Below are positions 8,097 to 18,700 of a stretch of DNA of 64,000 nt, piece after piece. Positions within the stretch are counted from its first letter, which is position 1. Each line of letters opens with the position of its first letter. The stretch lies in assembly GCF_042427745.1 (NCBI RefSeq), contig NZ_JBHMFA010000001.1. One strand, 5' to 3'. This DNA comes from Algibacter miyuki. Its GTDB lineage: Bacteria; Bacteroidota; Bacteroidia; Flavobacteriales; Flavobacteriaceae. The notes below the pieces were generated by a model. The model was not told where the DNA came from. It saw only the letters and a list, made by a program, of their open reading frames with translations, and did not search any database. The position numbers and the translations under genes were made by a program.

Positions 8097-8621
8097 TTAT
8101 TTTAATTTTTTATAAATGGTGTTGTACTCTGCTATTTCTGCTTCTAAATCTTCAAAACGACCTTGCCATTTCTCTTCATCTCTAGGTGATAGCTTACCTT
8201 TTTCCTTTAGTTTATTATACTTTTCTTTTTTACTCTGTAGTTTTTCTTTTGCTTTCAAAACATCTTCACGAGCCTCTTCTCTCGCTTCTTGCTTTTTTTC
8301 TAATTGTTTTTGACTTTCCTCTAAGGCCTTTTGTTTTTCCTTAGCTTTTTCAATAGTTTCTTCTATTTTATTTTGTTCTTTTTCTAGCTTTTCTTTTTTA
8401 TCTTCAGCAAGACGCTCGGCTTCAAGACGCTTATTTAAAACGGCTTTAATCCCTTCTTTTTCGTTTGCGGATAACTGTTCTGTAATATCTTTACCGTCAC
8501 TATAAAAGGTGTCATTTTTAACTTTATAAACAGCTCCGTCTTCCATAATAACGCGTTCTCCACTGCCACAAGACATGAAAACACCAATTAATGCTATGGG
8601 TATTATTTTTATCAACTTCAT
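8097..8621 (-). CDS. Coiled-coil lipoprotein, sister of the downstream gene
   Basis: A 174-residue lipoprotein: the signal peptide ends in a lipobox FMSCG (cysteine at 18). It shares with the next gene an N-terminal module (YKVKNDTFYSDGKDITEQLS), a charged coiled coil of about 90 residues, and the tail EKGKLSPRDEEKW. I do not recognise a named family. One sister is lipid-anchored and the other soluble, so they could form a mixed coiled coil, but that is inference. The 268 bases upstream (8622-8889) hold no gene or motif I can support. Confidence 0.7.
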   Translation of the reverse strand: MKLIKIIPIALIGVFMSCGSGERVIMEDGAVYKVKNDTFYSDGKDITEQLSANEKEGIKAVLNKRLEAERLAEDKKEKLEKEQNKIEETIEKAKEKQKALEESQKQLEKKQEAREEAREDVLKAKEKLQSKKEKYNKLKEKGKLSPRDEEKWQGRFEDLEAEIAEYNTIYKKLK

Positions 8622-8889
8622 ATTCTATATTTTTTTAGGACTCTTTATAATTTAGACACGAATTTAGGTGTTAGTCACTGGCTTAACACGCTTTTAACAT
8701 ACTAATAGTCTTATTACTTTTTTTACGTAACATTAGCCGATGCTAAACACCACATTCCCGCTATTTATCATAAAAGCAGTATGTTAAAGTTAGAATAGGC
8801 AAGCATTACCTAATAAGCAAAGCTTAGCACTTATATTTAAAAGCGCCTGCATTTACTTTTAATTCCTAAAGCCTATCTTATTGATTGTT

Positions 8890-10659
8890 TTAAACAATTT
8901 CCATTTTTTTCAATAAAAAGGAAGCATTCATGTTTTTACAAATACCGTTTTTCAGGGTGTAATCAAAGTGAAGTTCATCATTAATTATTTCAGCATCAAA
9001 ATAATAGTTTTTTACTTGGGGAAGTTCTTTTTCAATGTCGCACAAACTTAAATCGTGTGTTGCGATGATGCCTGTAGCATGAGAGGCTACTAATTTCTCG
9101 ACAAACTTACGAGAACCAATAGCTTTATCGGTACTGTTAGTACCTTTTAAAATTTCATCTAGAATAATAAAATACGGCTCTTTTTGAATGGCATCAACTA
9201 TATATTTTAAACGTGTTAATTCTGAAAAGAAATACGAACTATCATCGGTTAACGAATCGGTGGTGCGCATGCTTGTAATGAGCTTTACAGGAGAATATTC
9301 ACTCTGTTTTGCACAAATAGGCAAACCAACATTAGCCATAACAATATGTAGCGATATGGTTCTTAAAAACGTACTTTTCCCCGCCATATTTGCTCCGGTA
9401 ACAATAAAAAACTGTTCGTTTTCTATAACCACATCACTATCTACACGTTTGTTTTTGTTTAGTAATGGATGCCCTAAATTCTCAGATTTGATGATGACGC
9501 CATTATCCACAATCTTCGGAAAAACAAATTCAGGGTGATTGAAATCGAAACCACTTAACGAGTTATATGCATCAAAAAAGGATACCACTTCGAACCAATC
9601 GGATACTTTATGTCCGTATTCCTTAATCCATTTTTCAACACGGTAACTATTTTTAATATCGGTTAGAAATAGCCCATTTCCAAAAATGGCTGAAATTAAA
9701 TTATTCCGATTATCCAAAGCATCTAAATTTTTGGAAAGCGTTTTAAAGATCAGGGATGCTTTTTTATTTTCAGATTGAATTTTCTTTTGTTTTTCCTGAA
9801 GTAATTCCGAAGAAAAGGTTTCATTCTCTATTAAATCCAACAGCAAAGCATACTGTCGAAATGTGTCTTTTACTTTATCAGCTCCAGCTGAAAGTTTATT
9901 GATACGTTTCACATAAATACCTGTAAAACCTAAACCAATAAACAACCAATACCCCACCATTTCGGCACTAATAATTTTAAAAATAGCTAAACCAAATAAA
10001 ACTAATGAAACTGCAGTAAAAGCTATAGGCAACCACGCTGCAACACTAGACAAAAAGGGTTTATAGTTTTTTAACCAACTTAAAATTTGTTTTGCTGAAG
10101 TTTCAACCTCTACCAAACTCGAATTTGCGGCATAATGTTGACGCCATTCCGGTTTAGCACTTAATTCTTTTATTACCTGTTGCCGAGACACAATCTCGTC
10201 CGTAACATTCGCTTTTAATAATTCAGCTAGTTTTTCTCGCCCTTCCGCAATGGTGGTACGGTTTATAAACTGAAAAAAGGAACCGCGCCCAAACAAATCG
10301 ATATCTAAACTATAAAAATGATTAGGATCTTGAAATTCTAAACCTTGATCGCGATCATGAAACTGACCAGCTCCTATTTCAATTTCTTCTTCATTAATAG
10401 TTGCCAACGCTTTATTAAATGCACGTTCACGTTTAATATCGTTATATTTTGTTAATAAAAACAGAAATGCAGCCAAACCACAAACTCCAATTAGCAAGGT
10501 AACTTGCCAGATTTCAACTGTAAAATAAACACCAAAACCGGCAGCAATAAACACTAACAACCTCAGCATACTCAAGGTTATCATTTGTTTATGCAATTTT
10601 TGGGCTTGTGCCGTGTACTTTACTTTATGTTCTTGGTAATAGGTTGTGTGTGCACTCAT
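8890..10659 (-). CDS. Membrane-linked MutS-family ATPase (MutS-related protein)
   Basis: A 589-residue protein with a MutS-type ATPase at its C terminus: Walker A TGANMAGKSTFLRT, Walker B with the signature FIILDEILKGTNSTDK, and a downstream ATHD histidine. It lacks the mismatch-binding N-terminal domain. Instead it has two hydrophobic hairpins, near residues 33-75 and 205-250, which suggests membrane attachment. This type is common in Bacteroidota and is not the replication mismatch-repair MutS; its role is unproven. I chose the ATG at 10659 (MSAHTTYY) over a TTG 21 bases upstream, because the extra residues lie in the terminator of the preceding gene. Confidence 0.82.
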   Translation of the reverse strand: MSAHTTYYQEHKVKYTAQAQKLHKQMITLSMLRLLVFIAAGFGVYFTVEIWQVTLLIGVCGLAAFLFLLTKYNDIKRERAFNKALATINEEEIEIGAGQFHDRDQGLEFQDPNHFYSLDIDLFGRGSFFQFINRTTIAEGREKLAELLKANVTDEIVSRQQVIKELSAKPEWRQHYAANSSLVEVETSAKQILSWLKNYKPFLSSVAAWLPIAFTAVSLVLFGLAIFKIISAEMVGYWLFIGLGFTGIYVKRINKLSAGADKVKDTFRQYALLLDLIENETFSSELLQEKQKKIQSENKKASLIFKTLSKNLDALDNRNNLISAIFGNGLFLTDIKNSYRVEKWIKEYGHKVSDWFEVVSFFDAYNSLSGFDFNHPEFVFPKIVDNGVIIKSENLGHPLLNKNKRVDSDVVIENEQFFIVTGANMAGKSTFLRTISLHIVMANVGLPICAKQSEYSPVKLITSMRTTDSLTDDSSYFFSELTRLKYIVDAIQKEPYFIILDEILKGTNSTDKAIGSRKFVEKLVASHATGIIATHDLSLCDIEKELPQVKNYYFDAEIINDELHFDYTLKNGICKNMNASFLLKKMEIV

Positions 10660-10688
10660 GATATAAGGTTGAAGTGGCAAAGAAACGA

Positions 10689-10722
10689 AAAAGCCCTGAT
10701 TACTGATTTCAGAGCTTTCGTT
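10689..10722 (-). terminator. Terminator after the BI-1/zinc-peptidase pair
   Basis: Read on the minus strand, AGCTCTGA pairs with TCAGGGCT around a short loop and is followed by TTTTT. It lies between the BI-1 gene and the MutS-like gene. Confidence 0.65.
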
Positions 10723-10787
10723 TTAATTATACTTTTTTTGTTATTTGAATATGTTATTTAAAATGCTCAAAACGCAGTTTAGTCATT

Positions 10788-11492
10788 CTAATCTCTAGAC
10801 ATAAAAATGCGCAATATATACCAAAACAGTAGCATTAATGACGCAAATAAACCTAAAGCAGCAGGAATATATTCGTCATTAGAATATTTATTCACCAAGT
10901 TGGAAGTTTGATATAAAATAGATCCGCCAGCTAAAAGGCACATACCTACAGAAAACCAAAGTCCTAAGTTGAAACCAAAAAGGCTACCCGCAATAATTAA
11001 TCCGATAGCAATAAAAAAGCCAACCGTTAATCCCGCTTTTAAGAATGAAAAATCTTTTTTAGTTACTAAAACAATAGCCGATAATCCAGAAAATAAAGAT
11101 AAGGTAACAATGGCCGCTTGATTTAAAATCTCTAGCCCAGTTTCCATGGTGAAAGCAGCAATATAAATAAGTGGCACAAAAATAAAAGCTTCAGCCAAAA
11201 TGTAAAGTCCGTAAGCTAAATATTGCTTGTTTTTATCTGGAGTTTTAAGCGCCATACCTTCGGCATAGTTTGTAATAAACATAAAACCACCAAGCATAAT
11301 AAGCCAGCGCCATCCTTCGGTCATTGATAAAGCAAACTGAACAACAGTTTCACTTTGTAATAACAAGTATTCGAATAAAATAAACACTAAAACACCTCCA
11401 GCAACATGTGCGTAGGTTTTCTTATAAAAAGCGACTTTATCCACTTCGGATAGTTCGCCTACCATAAGTTTATTATTAAATGTTTGATTCAT
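10788..11492 (-). CDS. Bax inhibitor-1 (YccA/YbhL) family membrane protein
   Basis: A 234-residue protein with about seven hydrophobic segments, as in the BI-1/TMBIM family. Bacterial homologues include YccA, which modulates the FtsH protease, and the calcium-leak protein BsYetJ. The N terminus is short and cytosolic, and the C-terminal segment ends in LRIFMSRD. It follows the membrane zinc-peptidase gene by 29 bases, so the pair is likely co-transcribed and may share a membrane-quality-control role (inference). Confidence 0.85.
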   Translation of the reverse strand: MNQTFNNKLMVGELSEVDKVAFYKKTYAHVAGGVLVFILFEYLLLQSETVVQFALSMTEGWRWLIMLGGFMFITNYAEGMALKTPDKNKQYLAYGLYILAEAFIFVPLIYIAAFTMETGLEILNQAAIVTLSLFSGLSAIVLVTKKDFSFLKAGLTVGFFIAIGLIIAGSLFGFNLGLWFSVGMCLLAGGSILYQTSNLVNKYSNDEYIPAALGLFASLMLLFWYILRIFMSRD

Positions 11493-11521
11493 ATAAATAG
11501 TTTTTATTTTTTTTATTTTAA

Positions 11522-12220
11522 TTAATCTCTAGAGCCACCAAAGACTTGAAAAGCCCAATAAACTAAAGATGCTAAAGAACCAATTGCCGCCACTAAATAC
11601 GTACGTGCAGCCCATTTTAAGGCATCTTCCGATCCGGCATATTCTTCTTGAGATAACATGTTTTTATTCTTTAACCAAGCCAAAGCACGGTTACTCGCAT
11701 CGTACTCTACCGGTAAAGTTACGAAACTGAATAATGTTGCAAAACCCATCATAACCAAGCCAGCAACAGCAATCCAATATCCAAGCCCTAAACCAGCTGC
11801 TGCACCCAACATGATTCCGCCAATAACAACCCATTGCGACATATTTGAAGTTACACTAACAATAGGCACTAATTTAGATCGTATTCCTAACCATTCATAC
11901 GCTTGCGCATGTTGTACAGCATGACCACACTCGTGCGCTGCAACTGCAGCAGCCGCTGAATTTCGTTGATTATAAACCGATTCACTTAAGTTTACCGTTT
12001 TATTTTTCGGATTGTAATGGTCGGTTAATTGCCCCGGTGTAGAAATAACCTCAACATCGGTAATACCATGATCGGCCAACATTTTTTCAGCAATTTCGGC
12101 ACCACTCATGCCATTTCTTAATTGTATTTTAGAATATTTAGCAAACTTCTTTTTTAAAGTGCTACTCACTAGCCAACTCACTAAACCTATGGCTCCTAAT
12201 AATATATAATATCCAATCAT
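11522..12220 (-). CDS. Membrane zinc metallopeptidase (YugP type, Zn_peptidase_2)
   Basis: A 232-residue membrane protein of the YugP family. It has an N-terminal helix, a metallopeptidase motif HECGH at 96-100, and two to three hydrophobic segments after about residue 115. A further acidic residue in PVEYDASNRAL probably completes the zinc site. The substrate is unknown. It is the first gene of a pair with the BI-1 protein. The gap to the divergent SDR gene (12221-12398) must hold both promoters, but I see no clear TAnnTTTG there. Confidence 0.85.
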   Translation of the reverse strand: MIGYYILLGAIGLVSWLVSSTLKKKFAKYSKIQLRNGMSGAEIAEKMLADHGITDVEVISTPGQLTDHYNPKNKTVNLSESVYNQRNSAAAAVAAHECGHAVQHAQAYEWLGIRSKLVPIVSVTSNMSQWVVIGGIMLGAAAGLGLGYWIAVAGLVMMGFATLFSFVTLPVEYDASNRALAWLKNKNMLSQEEYAGSEDALKWAARTYLVAAIGSLASLVYWAFQVFGGSRD

Positions 12221-12398
12221 TTTCTTTTAGTTTTAATTCTAATGTAAATATATCAAAAATAAAGCCAATTTTATGCTGTGCTAGTTTGTCAGTTAATATT
12301 TAAGTGGATAACGCTTTATAAAAAAATGGTTAACTTCGTTTACCACCAAATTTTAATTAATGAAACGATTTGATATCGTGACATTCTGACTCATACTA

Positions 12399-13814
12399 AT
12401 GAAAATACTACTAACAGGATCAACAGGTTATATTGGCAAACGTTTAATTCCGGTTTTAGTTGAAGCTGGACACGAAGTGATTTGCTGCGTACGAGACCCT
12501 AAACGATTTAATCCGCCAGAATCTTTAGCAAAAAGTATTACGGTACTTCAATTAGACCTTTTAGATCAGGGCTCTTTAGAACATATTCCGAAAGATATTG
12601 ATGGTGCTTATTATTTGGTCCATTCGATGTCTTCGGATGGCGATTATAAGTCTTTAGAAGAAACATCAGCTAAAAACTTTAGAAATGCTCTAAAAAACAC
12701 CAGCGTAAATCATGTGGTTTATTTAAGTGGCATTGTTAACGAAACCGAACTTTCTAAACATTTAAGCTCAAGAAAAAACGTAGAAATAGAACTCGCAAAA
12801 GGAGACTATAACTTTACAGCTTTACGCGCCGGAATTATTATTGGCTCCGGAAGTGCATCTTTTGAAATTATTAGGGATTTAGTTGAAAAACTCCCGATCA
12901 TGATTACTCCAAAATGGTTAAACACTAAATGTCAACCGATCGGCATTTCCGATGTTATGGCTTTCCTTTCTAAATCGATGTTTAATCCCGAAACTTATAA
13001 TGAGAATTTTGATATTGGAGGTCCTGATGTTTTAACCTATAAAGAGATGCTTTTAAATTTTGGTAAAGCCAGAAACTTAAAACGTAGAATTTATACGGTT
13101 CCGGTAATGACGCCCAAACTATCATCATACTGGCTTTATTTTGTAACCTCAACATCGTACAAATTAGCATCGTCTTTAGTACATAGCATGAAGGTTGAAG
13201 TGGTTTGTCGCGATAACAGAATAAATACCATTTTAGGCATAACACCTTTAAGTTATAATGAAGCTTTAAAGCGCGCCTTTAGTAAAATTGAAAGCAATGA
13301 AATTCTTTCGAGTTGGAAAGATGCTTACTCTAGTAGTGGATTAAACTTTAATATATCGGAATTTATACAAGTCCCGTCTTTTGGTTGTTTTAAAGATAGT
13401 AGAACGAAAGCTATTGAAAACCGCGAAGCTTCTATAAACAAAATTTGGGCTATTGGCGGAAATACCGGTTGGTATTACGGCACATGGCTTTGGAAAATTA
13501 GAGGTTATATGGACAAGCTCTTTGGCGGTGTTGGATTGCGACGCGGACGTACCAATCCGGCGACCATAAACGTTGGGGATTCTATTGATTTTTGGCGTGT
13601 TTTATATGCTGATAAAAAAGAAGGACGCCTACTTTTATTTGCTGAAATGAAACTCCCGGGTGAAGCTTGGCTGGAATTTAAAGTGGTTAACAACAAACTG
13701 ACCCAAACAGCAACTTTTAGACCGCTTGGTTTAGCCGGCCGATTGTATTGGTATGCGGTATTGCCTTTTCATGGGTTTATTTTTAAAGGTATGCTGAAGG
13801 CTTTAGCTGAGTAA
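12399..13814 (+). CDS. SDR-family NAD(P)-binding protein with C-terminal DUF2867
   Basis: A 471-residue two-part protein. The N-terminal 300 residues are an atypical (NmrA-like) short-chain dehydrogenase/reductase domain with the dinucleotide loop GSTGYIG at 7-13. The C-terminal 150 residues match DUF2867, recognisable from GNTGWYYGTWLWKIRG and LPGEAWLEF. This architecture is common in Bacteroidota and Proteobacteria, but its reaction is not established; it may bind a hydrophobic ligand. It is a single gene, followed by a dispersed repeat and the ald terminator. Confidence 0.8.
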   Translation: MKILLTGSTGYIGKRLIPVLVEAGHEVICCVRDPKRFNPPESLAKSITVLQLDLLDQGSLEHIPKDIDGAYYLVHSMSSDGDYKSLEETSAKNFRNALKNTSVNHVVYLSGIVNETELSKHLSSRKNVEIELAKGDYNFTALRAGIIIGSGSASFEIIRDLVEKLPIMITPKWLNTKCQPIGISDVMAFLSKSMFNPETYNENFDIGGPDVLTYKEMLLNFGKARNLKRRIYTVPVMTPKLSSYWLYFVTSTSYKLASSLVHSMKVEVVCRDNRINTILGITPLSYNEALKRAFSKIESNEILSSWKDAYSSSGLNFNISEFIQVPSFGCFKDSRTKAIENREASINKIWAIGGNTGWYYGTWLWKIRGYMDKLFGGVGLRRGRTNPATINVGDSIDFWRVLYADKKEGRLLLFAEMKLPGEAWLEFKVVNNKLTQTATFRPLGLAGRLYWYAVLPFHGFIFKGMLKALAE

Positions 13815-13864
13815 GAATTTCACCTTCATAAAAAAAAGACACAACTTACCAGTTACATCTTTTT

Positions 13865-13954
13865 GCGTTAGGGATAGAACGGCCTGTTTGAGCTCCCCGA
13901 CCTTTTGGGAGGGAGCGAGTAGTGATAGCCCGACCCTTTTCGGGTAACGCCCAA
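13865..13954 (+). repeat. Dispersed structured intergenic repeat, copy B (subtype 2)
   Basis: Begins GCGTTAGGGATAGAACGGCC and ends AGCCCGACCC then GGGTAACGCCCAAAT. The outer arms GCGTTA and TAACGC pair, and the inner arms GCTCCC and GGGAGC pair around CGACCTTTTGGGA. It lies between the convergent SDR and ald genes. The closest match is copy D at 63266. Confidence 0.75.
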
Positions 13955-13965
13955 ATGATTATTTA

Positions 13966-14014
13966 AAACAAAAAAAAAATCTGGTTCTAGACACGATGCC
14001 TAAAACCAGATTTA
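13966..14014 (-). terminator. Terminator of ald
   Basis: The arms AAATCTGGTT and AACCAGATTT flank a 17-base loop; on the minus strand they are followed by a long T run (the A run at 13967-13979). It starts 27 bases after the ald stop. Confidence 0.85.
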
Positions 14015-14040
14015 ACATATAGTTTGTGTGTTTTGAGAAA

Positions 14041-15141
14041 CTATGCAGTTTCTAAAGACATATCGAAAGCTTCGGCTATTTCTTTGTACACAATTTTTCC
14101 TTTTATAATGTTTAAACCTCTTGCTAGTGGCGCGCTGTTTTGACAAGCTTGCTCCCAACCTTCGTTTGCTAATTTAATAACGTATGGTAAGGTTACGTTG
14201 GTTAAACCCATTGTAGATGTGTATGGTACAGCACCTGGCATATTGGCTACGGTGTAATGTACAACCTCGTCTATAATGTATGTTGGATCTTGGTGCGTTG
14301 TTGGGTGTGTAGTTTCAAAACATCCGCCTTGATCTACGGCCACATCTACCATTACGGTACCTGGACGCATTTCTTTTAACATATCGCGTGTTATTAATTT
14401 TGGCGCTTTTGCTCCTTTTAATAATACACCTCCAATAATTAAATCGGCATCTACAATATGTTTACGTATGTTATATTCACTAGAAAATTCACTAATTACG
14501 TTGTTTGGCATAGAATCACTTACATAACGTAAAGCCTTCATATTAATATCCATAATAGTAACTTGTGCGCCTAAACCTGATGCCATTTTTGCAGCTTGGT
14601 AACCTACAATACCTGCACCTAGAATAAGTACTTTTGCTGGAGGAACTCCTGGAATACCACCTAATAAAATACCACGACCTTTAATAGGTTTCTCTAAGAA
14701 TTTTGCTCCTTGTTGTACAGACATACGACCGGCAACCTCAGACATTGGAATTAAAAGTGGTAAAGATCCGTCGTTATCTTCTACGGTTTCGTAAGCGATA
14801 CAAATAGATTTACTTTTAATCATAGCCATAGTTAATGGCTCGCTAGATGCAAAGTGGAAATAGGTAAATACCACTTGGTCTTCCCTAATTAACTCGTATT
14901 CGGCCTCGATAGGTTCTTTTACCTTCACTATCATTTCTGCTATTTCGTAAACAGCTTCTATACTGTCTAAAATAACGGCTCCAGCCTCTATATATTCTTC
15001 ATCAAGAAAACCACTATTAAAACCTGCGTTTGTTTGTACGTAAACTTCATGGTTTCTTTTTGTTAATTCGAAAACTCCAGAAGGTATCATACCAACTCTA
15101 TTCTCGCTGTTTTTTATCTCAATAGGAACTCCAATCTTCAT
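14041..15141 (-). CDS. ald: Alanine dehydrogenase
   Basis: A 366-residue enzyme of the alanine dehydrogenase / NAD(P) transhydrogenase alpha family. It interconverts L-alanine and pyruvate plus ammonia with NAD. Visible landmarks are the N-terminal KIGVPIEIKNSENRVG (substrate arginine), the NAD-binding loop LGAGIVGYQAAKMASG, and MVDVAVDQGGCFETTHPTTH near the active site. Its length fits Ald, not transhydrogenase. It is monocistronic with its own terminator. The 285-base gap upstream (15142-15426) is very AT-rich and must contain the promoter; I see no other feature there. Confidence 0.92.
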   Translation of the reverse strand: MKIGVPIEIKNSENRVGMIPSGVFELTKRNHEVYVQTNAGFNSGFLDEEYIEAGAVILDSIEAVYEIAEMIVKVKEPIEAEYELIREDQVVFTYFHFASSEPLTMAMIKSKSICIAYETVEDNDGSLPLLIPMSEVAGRMSVQQGAKFLEKPIKGRGILLGGIPGVPPAKVLILGAGIVGYQAAKMASGLGAQVTIMDINMKALRYVSDSMPNNVISEFSSEYNIRKHIVDADLIIGGVLLKGAKAPKLITRDMLKEMRPGTVMVDVAVDQGGCFETTHPTTHQDPTYIIDEVVHYTVANMPGAVPYTSTMGLTNVTLPYVIKLANEGWEQACQNSAPLARGLNIIKGKIVYKEIAEAFDMSLETA

Positions 15142-15426
15142 TTATTAAGCTTTTTATGAATTTAAATCGGAGTAAAATTAGTTTAATTATTTTAAAATTA
15201 TAATCAAAAGTTGATTTTTATTGAATTTTTAACATCACAAACTCGATAAAACTAAGTAATCTATAATCTACATCGGTTTAATAGGAAATTGAATTATAGT
15301 CGGTTTTTTACTCAAAAAAAGTATTTTTTTAGAGAAATTGATAAAAAAAAAGCTGTTTTTATCTGAAATTAAACAAAAACGAGCATTTTTGAACTGAGGG
15401 AAAACAGGCTGTTTTCGACGTCTTTT

Positions 15427-15699
15427 TTACACTTTTTTTCTGTGTTTTATTTTTAACACTAAAATAGCCATGCATAATATAGAGGTTATAATGTTAGCAA
15501 TAACCATAGATAAACTATTAATGTAAAACCCGTAAACCAACCAAAGCAAGACACCAACAAACATGGCCAAAAACATGGTTAATGATACACCTTCGACATC
15601 TTTAGTTTTATAGGCTTTATACACCTGCGGAATAAAAGACGATGTGGTTAAAGTGGCCGCCACCAAACCAACGATTTCTATAGCTTGAATTTCAAACAT
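15427..15699 (-). CDS. SemiSWEET-type small transporter (MtN3/PQ-loop family)
   Basis: A 90-residue protein with three hydrophobic helices, the half-size unit of SWEET sugar transporters, and the PQ motif in SSFIPQVYKAYKTKDVEGVS. SemiSWEETs work as homodimers and move sugars down a gradient across the inner membrane; the substrate here is unknown. It follows leuS, separated by the leuS terminator, so it is probably transcribed separately. Confidence 0.88.
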   Translation of the reverse strand: MFEIQAIEIVGLVAATLTTSSFIPQVYKAYKTKDVEGVSLTMFLAMFVGVLLWLVYGFYINSLSMVIANIITSILCMAILVLKIKHRKKV

Positions 15700-15725
15700 A
15701 ATTTTTATTTGAGAATAGAGGATTA

Positions 15726-15763
15726 AAACAAAAAGCCACCTTATAAAATAAGATGGCTTATTT
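15726..15763 (-). terminator. Terminator of leuS
   Basis: AAGCCACCTTAT and ATAAGATGGCTT pair around an AAA loop, followed on the minus strand by TTTTTG. It lies between the leuS stop and the SemiSWEET start. Confidence 0.8.
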
Positions 15764-15780
15764 CTATATGTTATTTGCCG

Positions 15781-18700
15781 TTAGCCAACAATGTTTACAA
15801 TTTTACCTGGCACAACAATTACCTTTTTAGGGGTACGACCTGCAAGTTGCTCTTGTGTTTTTTCGTGAGCTAAAACGGTTTTTTCTATCTCGTCTTTGCT
15901 CATATCCATTGGTAACTCTAAAGTAAAACGCATTTTTCCGTTAAAAGAAATTGGGTAATTTTTACTGCTTTCTACCAAGTGGCTCGCATCGAATTCTGGA
16001 AAAGCCGCTGTAGAAACACCTTTAAATTCTTTAGGTAAACCTTCAACTTCTTCTGGCTTAAGAATTTTATTAAATTGAATACTCGCAAATAAATGTTCAG
16101 CTACATGTGGCGCGTAAGGCGACAATAAAACCAATAACGGCTCTAAAACAGCTTTAGAAGTACATTTTTGAGTGGTTAACTCGTTTACAGCAATCATAAA
16201 CGTTGAAACCGATGTATTGAAAGAGAAATTCTCGATATCTTCTTGAACCTTTTTAATGGTTTTATGAAGGGTTTTTAAATTGTCTTTTGTTGCTGCTGCT
16301 TCTGAAACTTTCAGTCCGTTATCATCCACATACAATTTCCAAAGTTTTTTAAGGAAGTTGTGTACCCCTGTAATTCCGGCTGTATTCCATGGCTTGTATT
16401 GTTCTAATGGCCCAAGGAACATTTCGTATAAACGAAGACTGTCTGCACCGTAATCTGAAACAATGTTATCAGGGTTGACAACGTTGTATTTCGATTTGGA
16501 CATTTTTTCGACTTCTCTGCCTACTTTGTAAACGTCATTATCTCCTTCAATTATTTCACCCTTATCTCCAATAAAAATAGCTTCTTTAAATTCAGACCTC
16601 CAATTTCTAAGACCATCTATATCTATTTCTTCAGATGAATTAACTAATGAAACATCGACATTCCTTCTTCCAAAAGAATCAATTCCAACCGATATTTCTG
16701 AAATATTCTCTGAAACAACTTCGAATAATTTTTCTCTTAACTTTTCTAAAATCTCGTTTTGAACATTTAAATTATCAAGCTCGACACCATTTCTTGTAAA
16801 AAACAAAGCTAAGTTATCATTACCTCTTTTATTATCAATAAAAAGTTGATTAAAAGCAGAAACATATTTTTCTGAAACAAAAACCTTAGATAATTTAGCA
16901 CCACTATCATCTTTTCCGACACCACTTGTTCCATAATTAACAAGCCCATACACAAAAGCACTAGTCCCCAAAATCATCCCTTGATTAATCAGTTTTTTAG
17001 CAAACTCATCAACAGGCACAACACCTTTATCGAACAAGAATTTTTGCCAAAAACGAGAATACAGTAAATGTCCTGTAGCATGCTCGCTTCCGCCAATGTA
17101 TAAATCGACATCTTTCCAGTAATCCATCGCTTCTTTACTAGCGAATTTTTCGGTGTTTGTAGAATCCATGTAGCGGTTAAAATACCAAGAACTACCTGCC
17201 CAACCTGGCATGGTGTTTAGTTCTAACGGAAAGATATTTATATGATCAATTAAGTCATTTGATACTACTTCCGCCTTGAGGCGGTCCCAAGCCCAAACGG
17301 TTGCATTACCCAATGGTGGCTCGCCGGTTTCGGTTGGTAAATATTTTTCTACTTCTGGTAATTTAATTGGTAAATGTGCAGCATCAATCATTTGCGGCAT
17401 CCCTTTTACATAATATACCGGGAATGGCTCTCCCCAATAACGTTGACGGCTAAATACAGCATCGCGCAAGCGGTAATTGGTTTTTCCTTCACCTTGCCCT
17501 ATTTTTTCTAATTCGAAAATAGCACGTTTGGTGGCTTTTTTATAGTTCATGCCGTTAAGGAAATCACTGTTTCCTATCACGGTTTTTTCTTTATCTGTAA
17601 AGGCTGCTTCCGAAATATCGGCACTATCAAAAATATTAATAATTGGAATATTGAAATGCTTCGCGAAAGCATAATCTCTTTCATCTCCACAAGGTACAGA
17701 CATTACAGCTCCTGTACCGTAACCTGCTAAAACGTAATCGCCAATCCAAACCGGAATAGGCTCTTTTGTAAATGGATGCTCGGCATAAGCCCCAGTAAAT
17801 GCACCCGAAATGGTTTTTACATCGGCCATTCTATCGCGTTCGCTACGTTTAGCAGTTGCTAAAATATAAGCCTCTACCTCAGCTTTTTGCTCGGGTGTTG
17901 TTAATTTCGCTACTAATTCGTGCTCTGGAGCTAGCGTCATGAAGCTTACACCAAAAATAGTATCTGGTCTTGTTGTAAACACATCAATAACGGCATCGCT
18001 ATCCTTCACATTAAAAGTAACAGATGCTCCAACCGATTTTCCAATCCAGTTACGTTGACTTTCTTTAAGTGAATCGGTCCAATCAATAGTTTCTAACCCT
18101 TGAAGTAAACGTTCTGCATAAGCAGAAATTCGCATACTCCATTGGGTCATTTTTTTACGTAAAACCGGGTGACCACCACGTTCTGACACGCCGTTTACTA
18201 TTTCATCATTTGCTAAAACGGTTCCTAATGCAGGGCACCAGTTTACTTCCGTTTCGGCCAAATAGGTTAATCTATATTGAAGTAATACTTTTTGTTTGTC
18301 TTCCGAAGAAAATCCTTGCCAAGCTTCTGCTGTAAAAGGCGCAATGTTATCATCGCAAACGGCATTGACATTCGTATTACCTGCTGTTGCAAAAATGTTT
18401 TCTAAAGTAGAAATATCTTCAGCTTTATTAGTATCGTTATTATACCAAGAGTTGAATAATTGAATAAAAATCCACTGCGTCCACTTATAATATTGCGGAT
18501 CTGACGTACGTACCTCACGAGACCAATCGAAAGAAAATCCAATTTGATCCAATTGACGACGGTAGGTTTTTATATTCTCGGCCGTGGTAATTGCTGGATG
18601 CTGCCCGGTTTGGATCGCGTATTGCTCGGCAGGCAAACCAAAACTATCGTACCCTTGTGGATGCAATACATTAAAACCTTGGTGACGCTTGTAACGCGCA

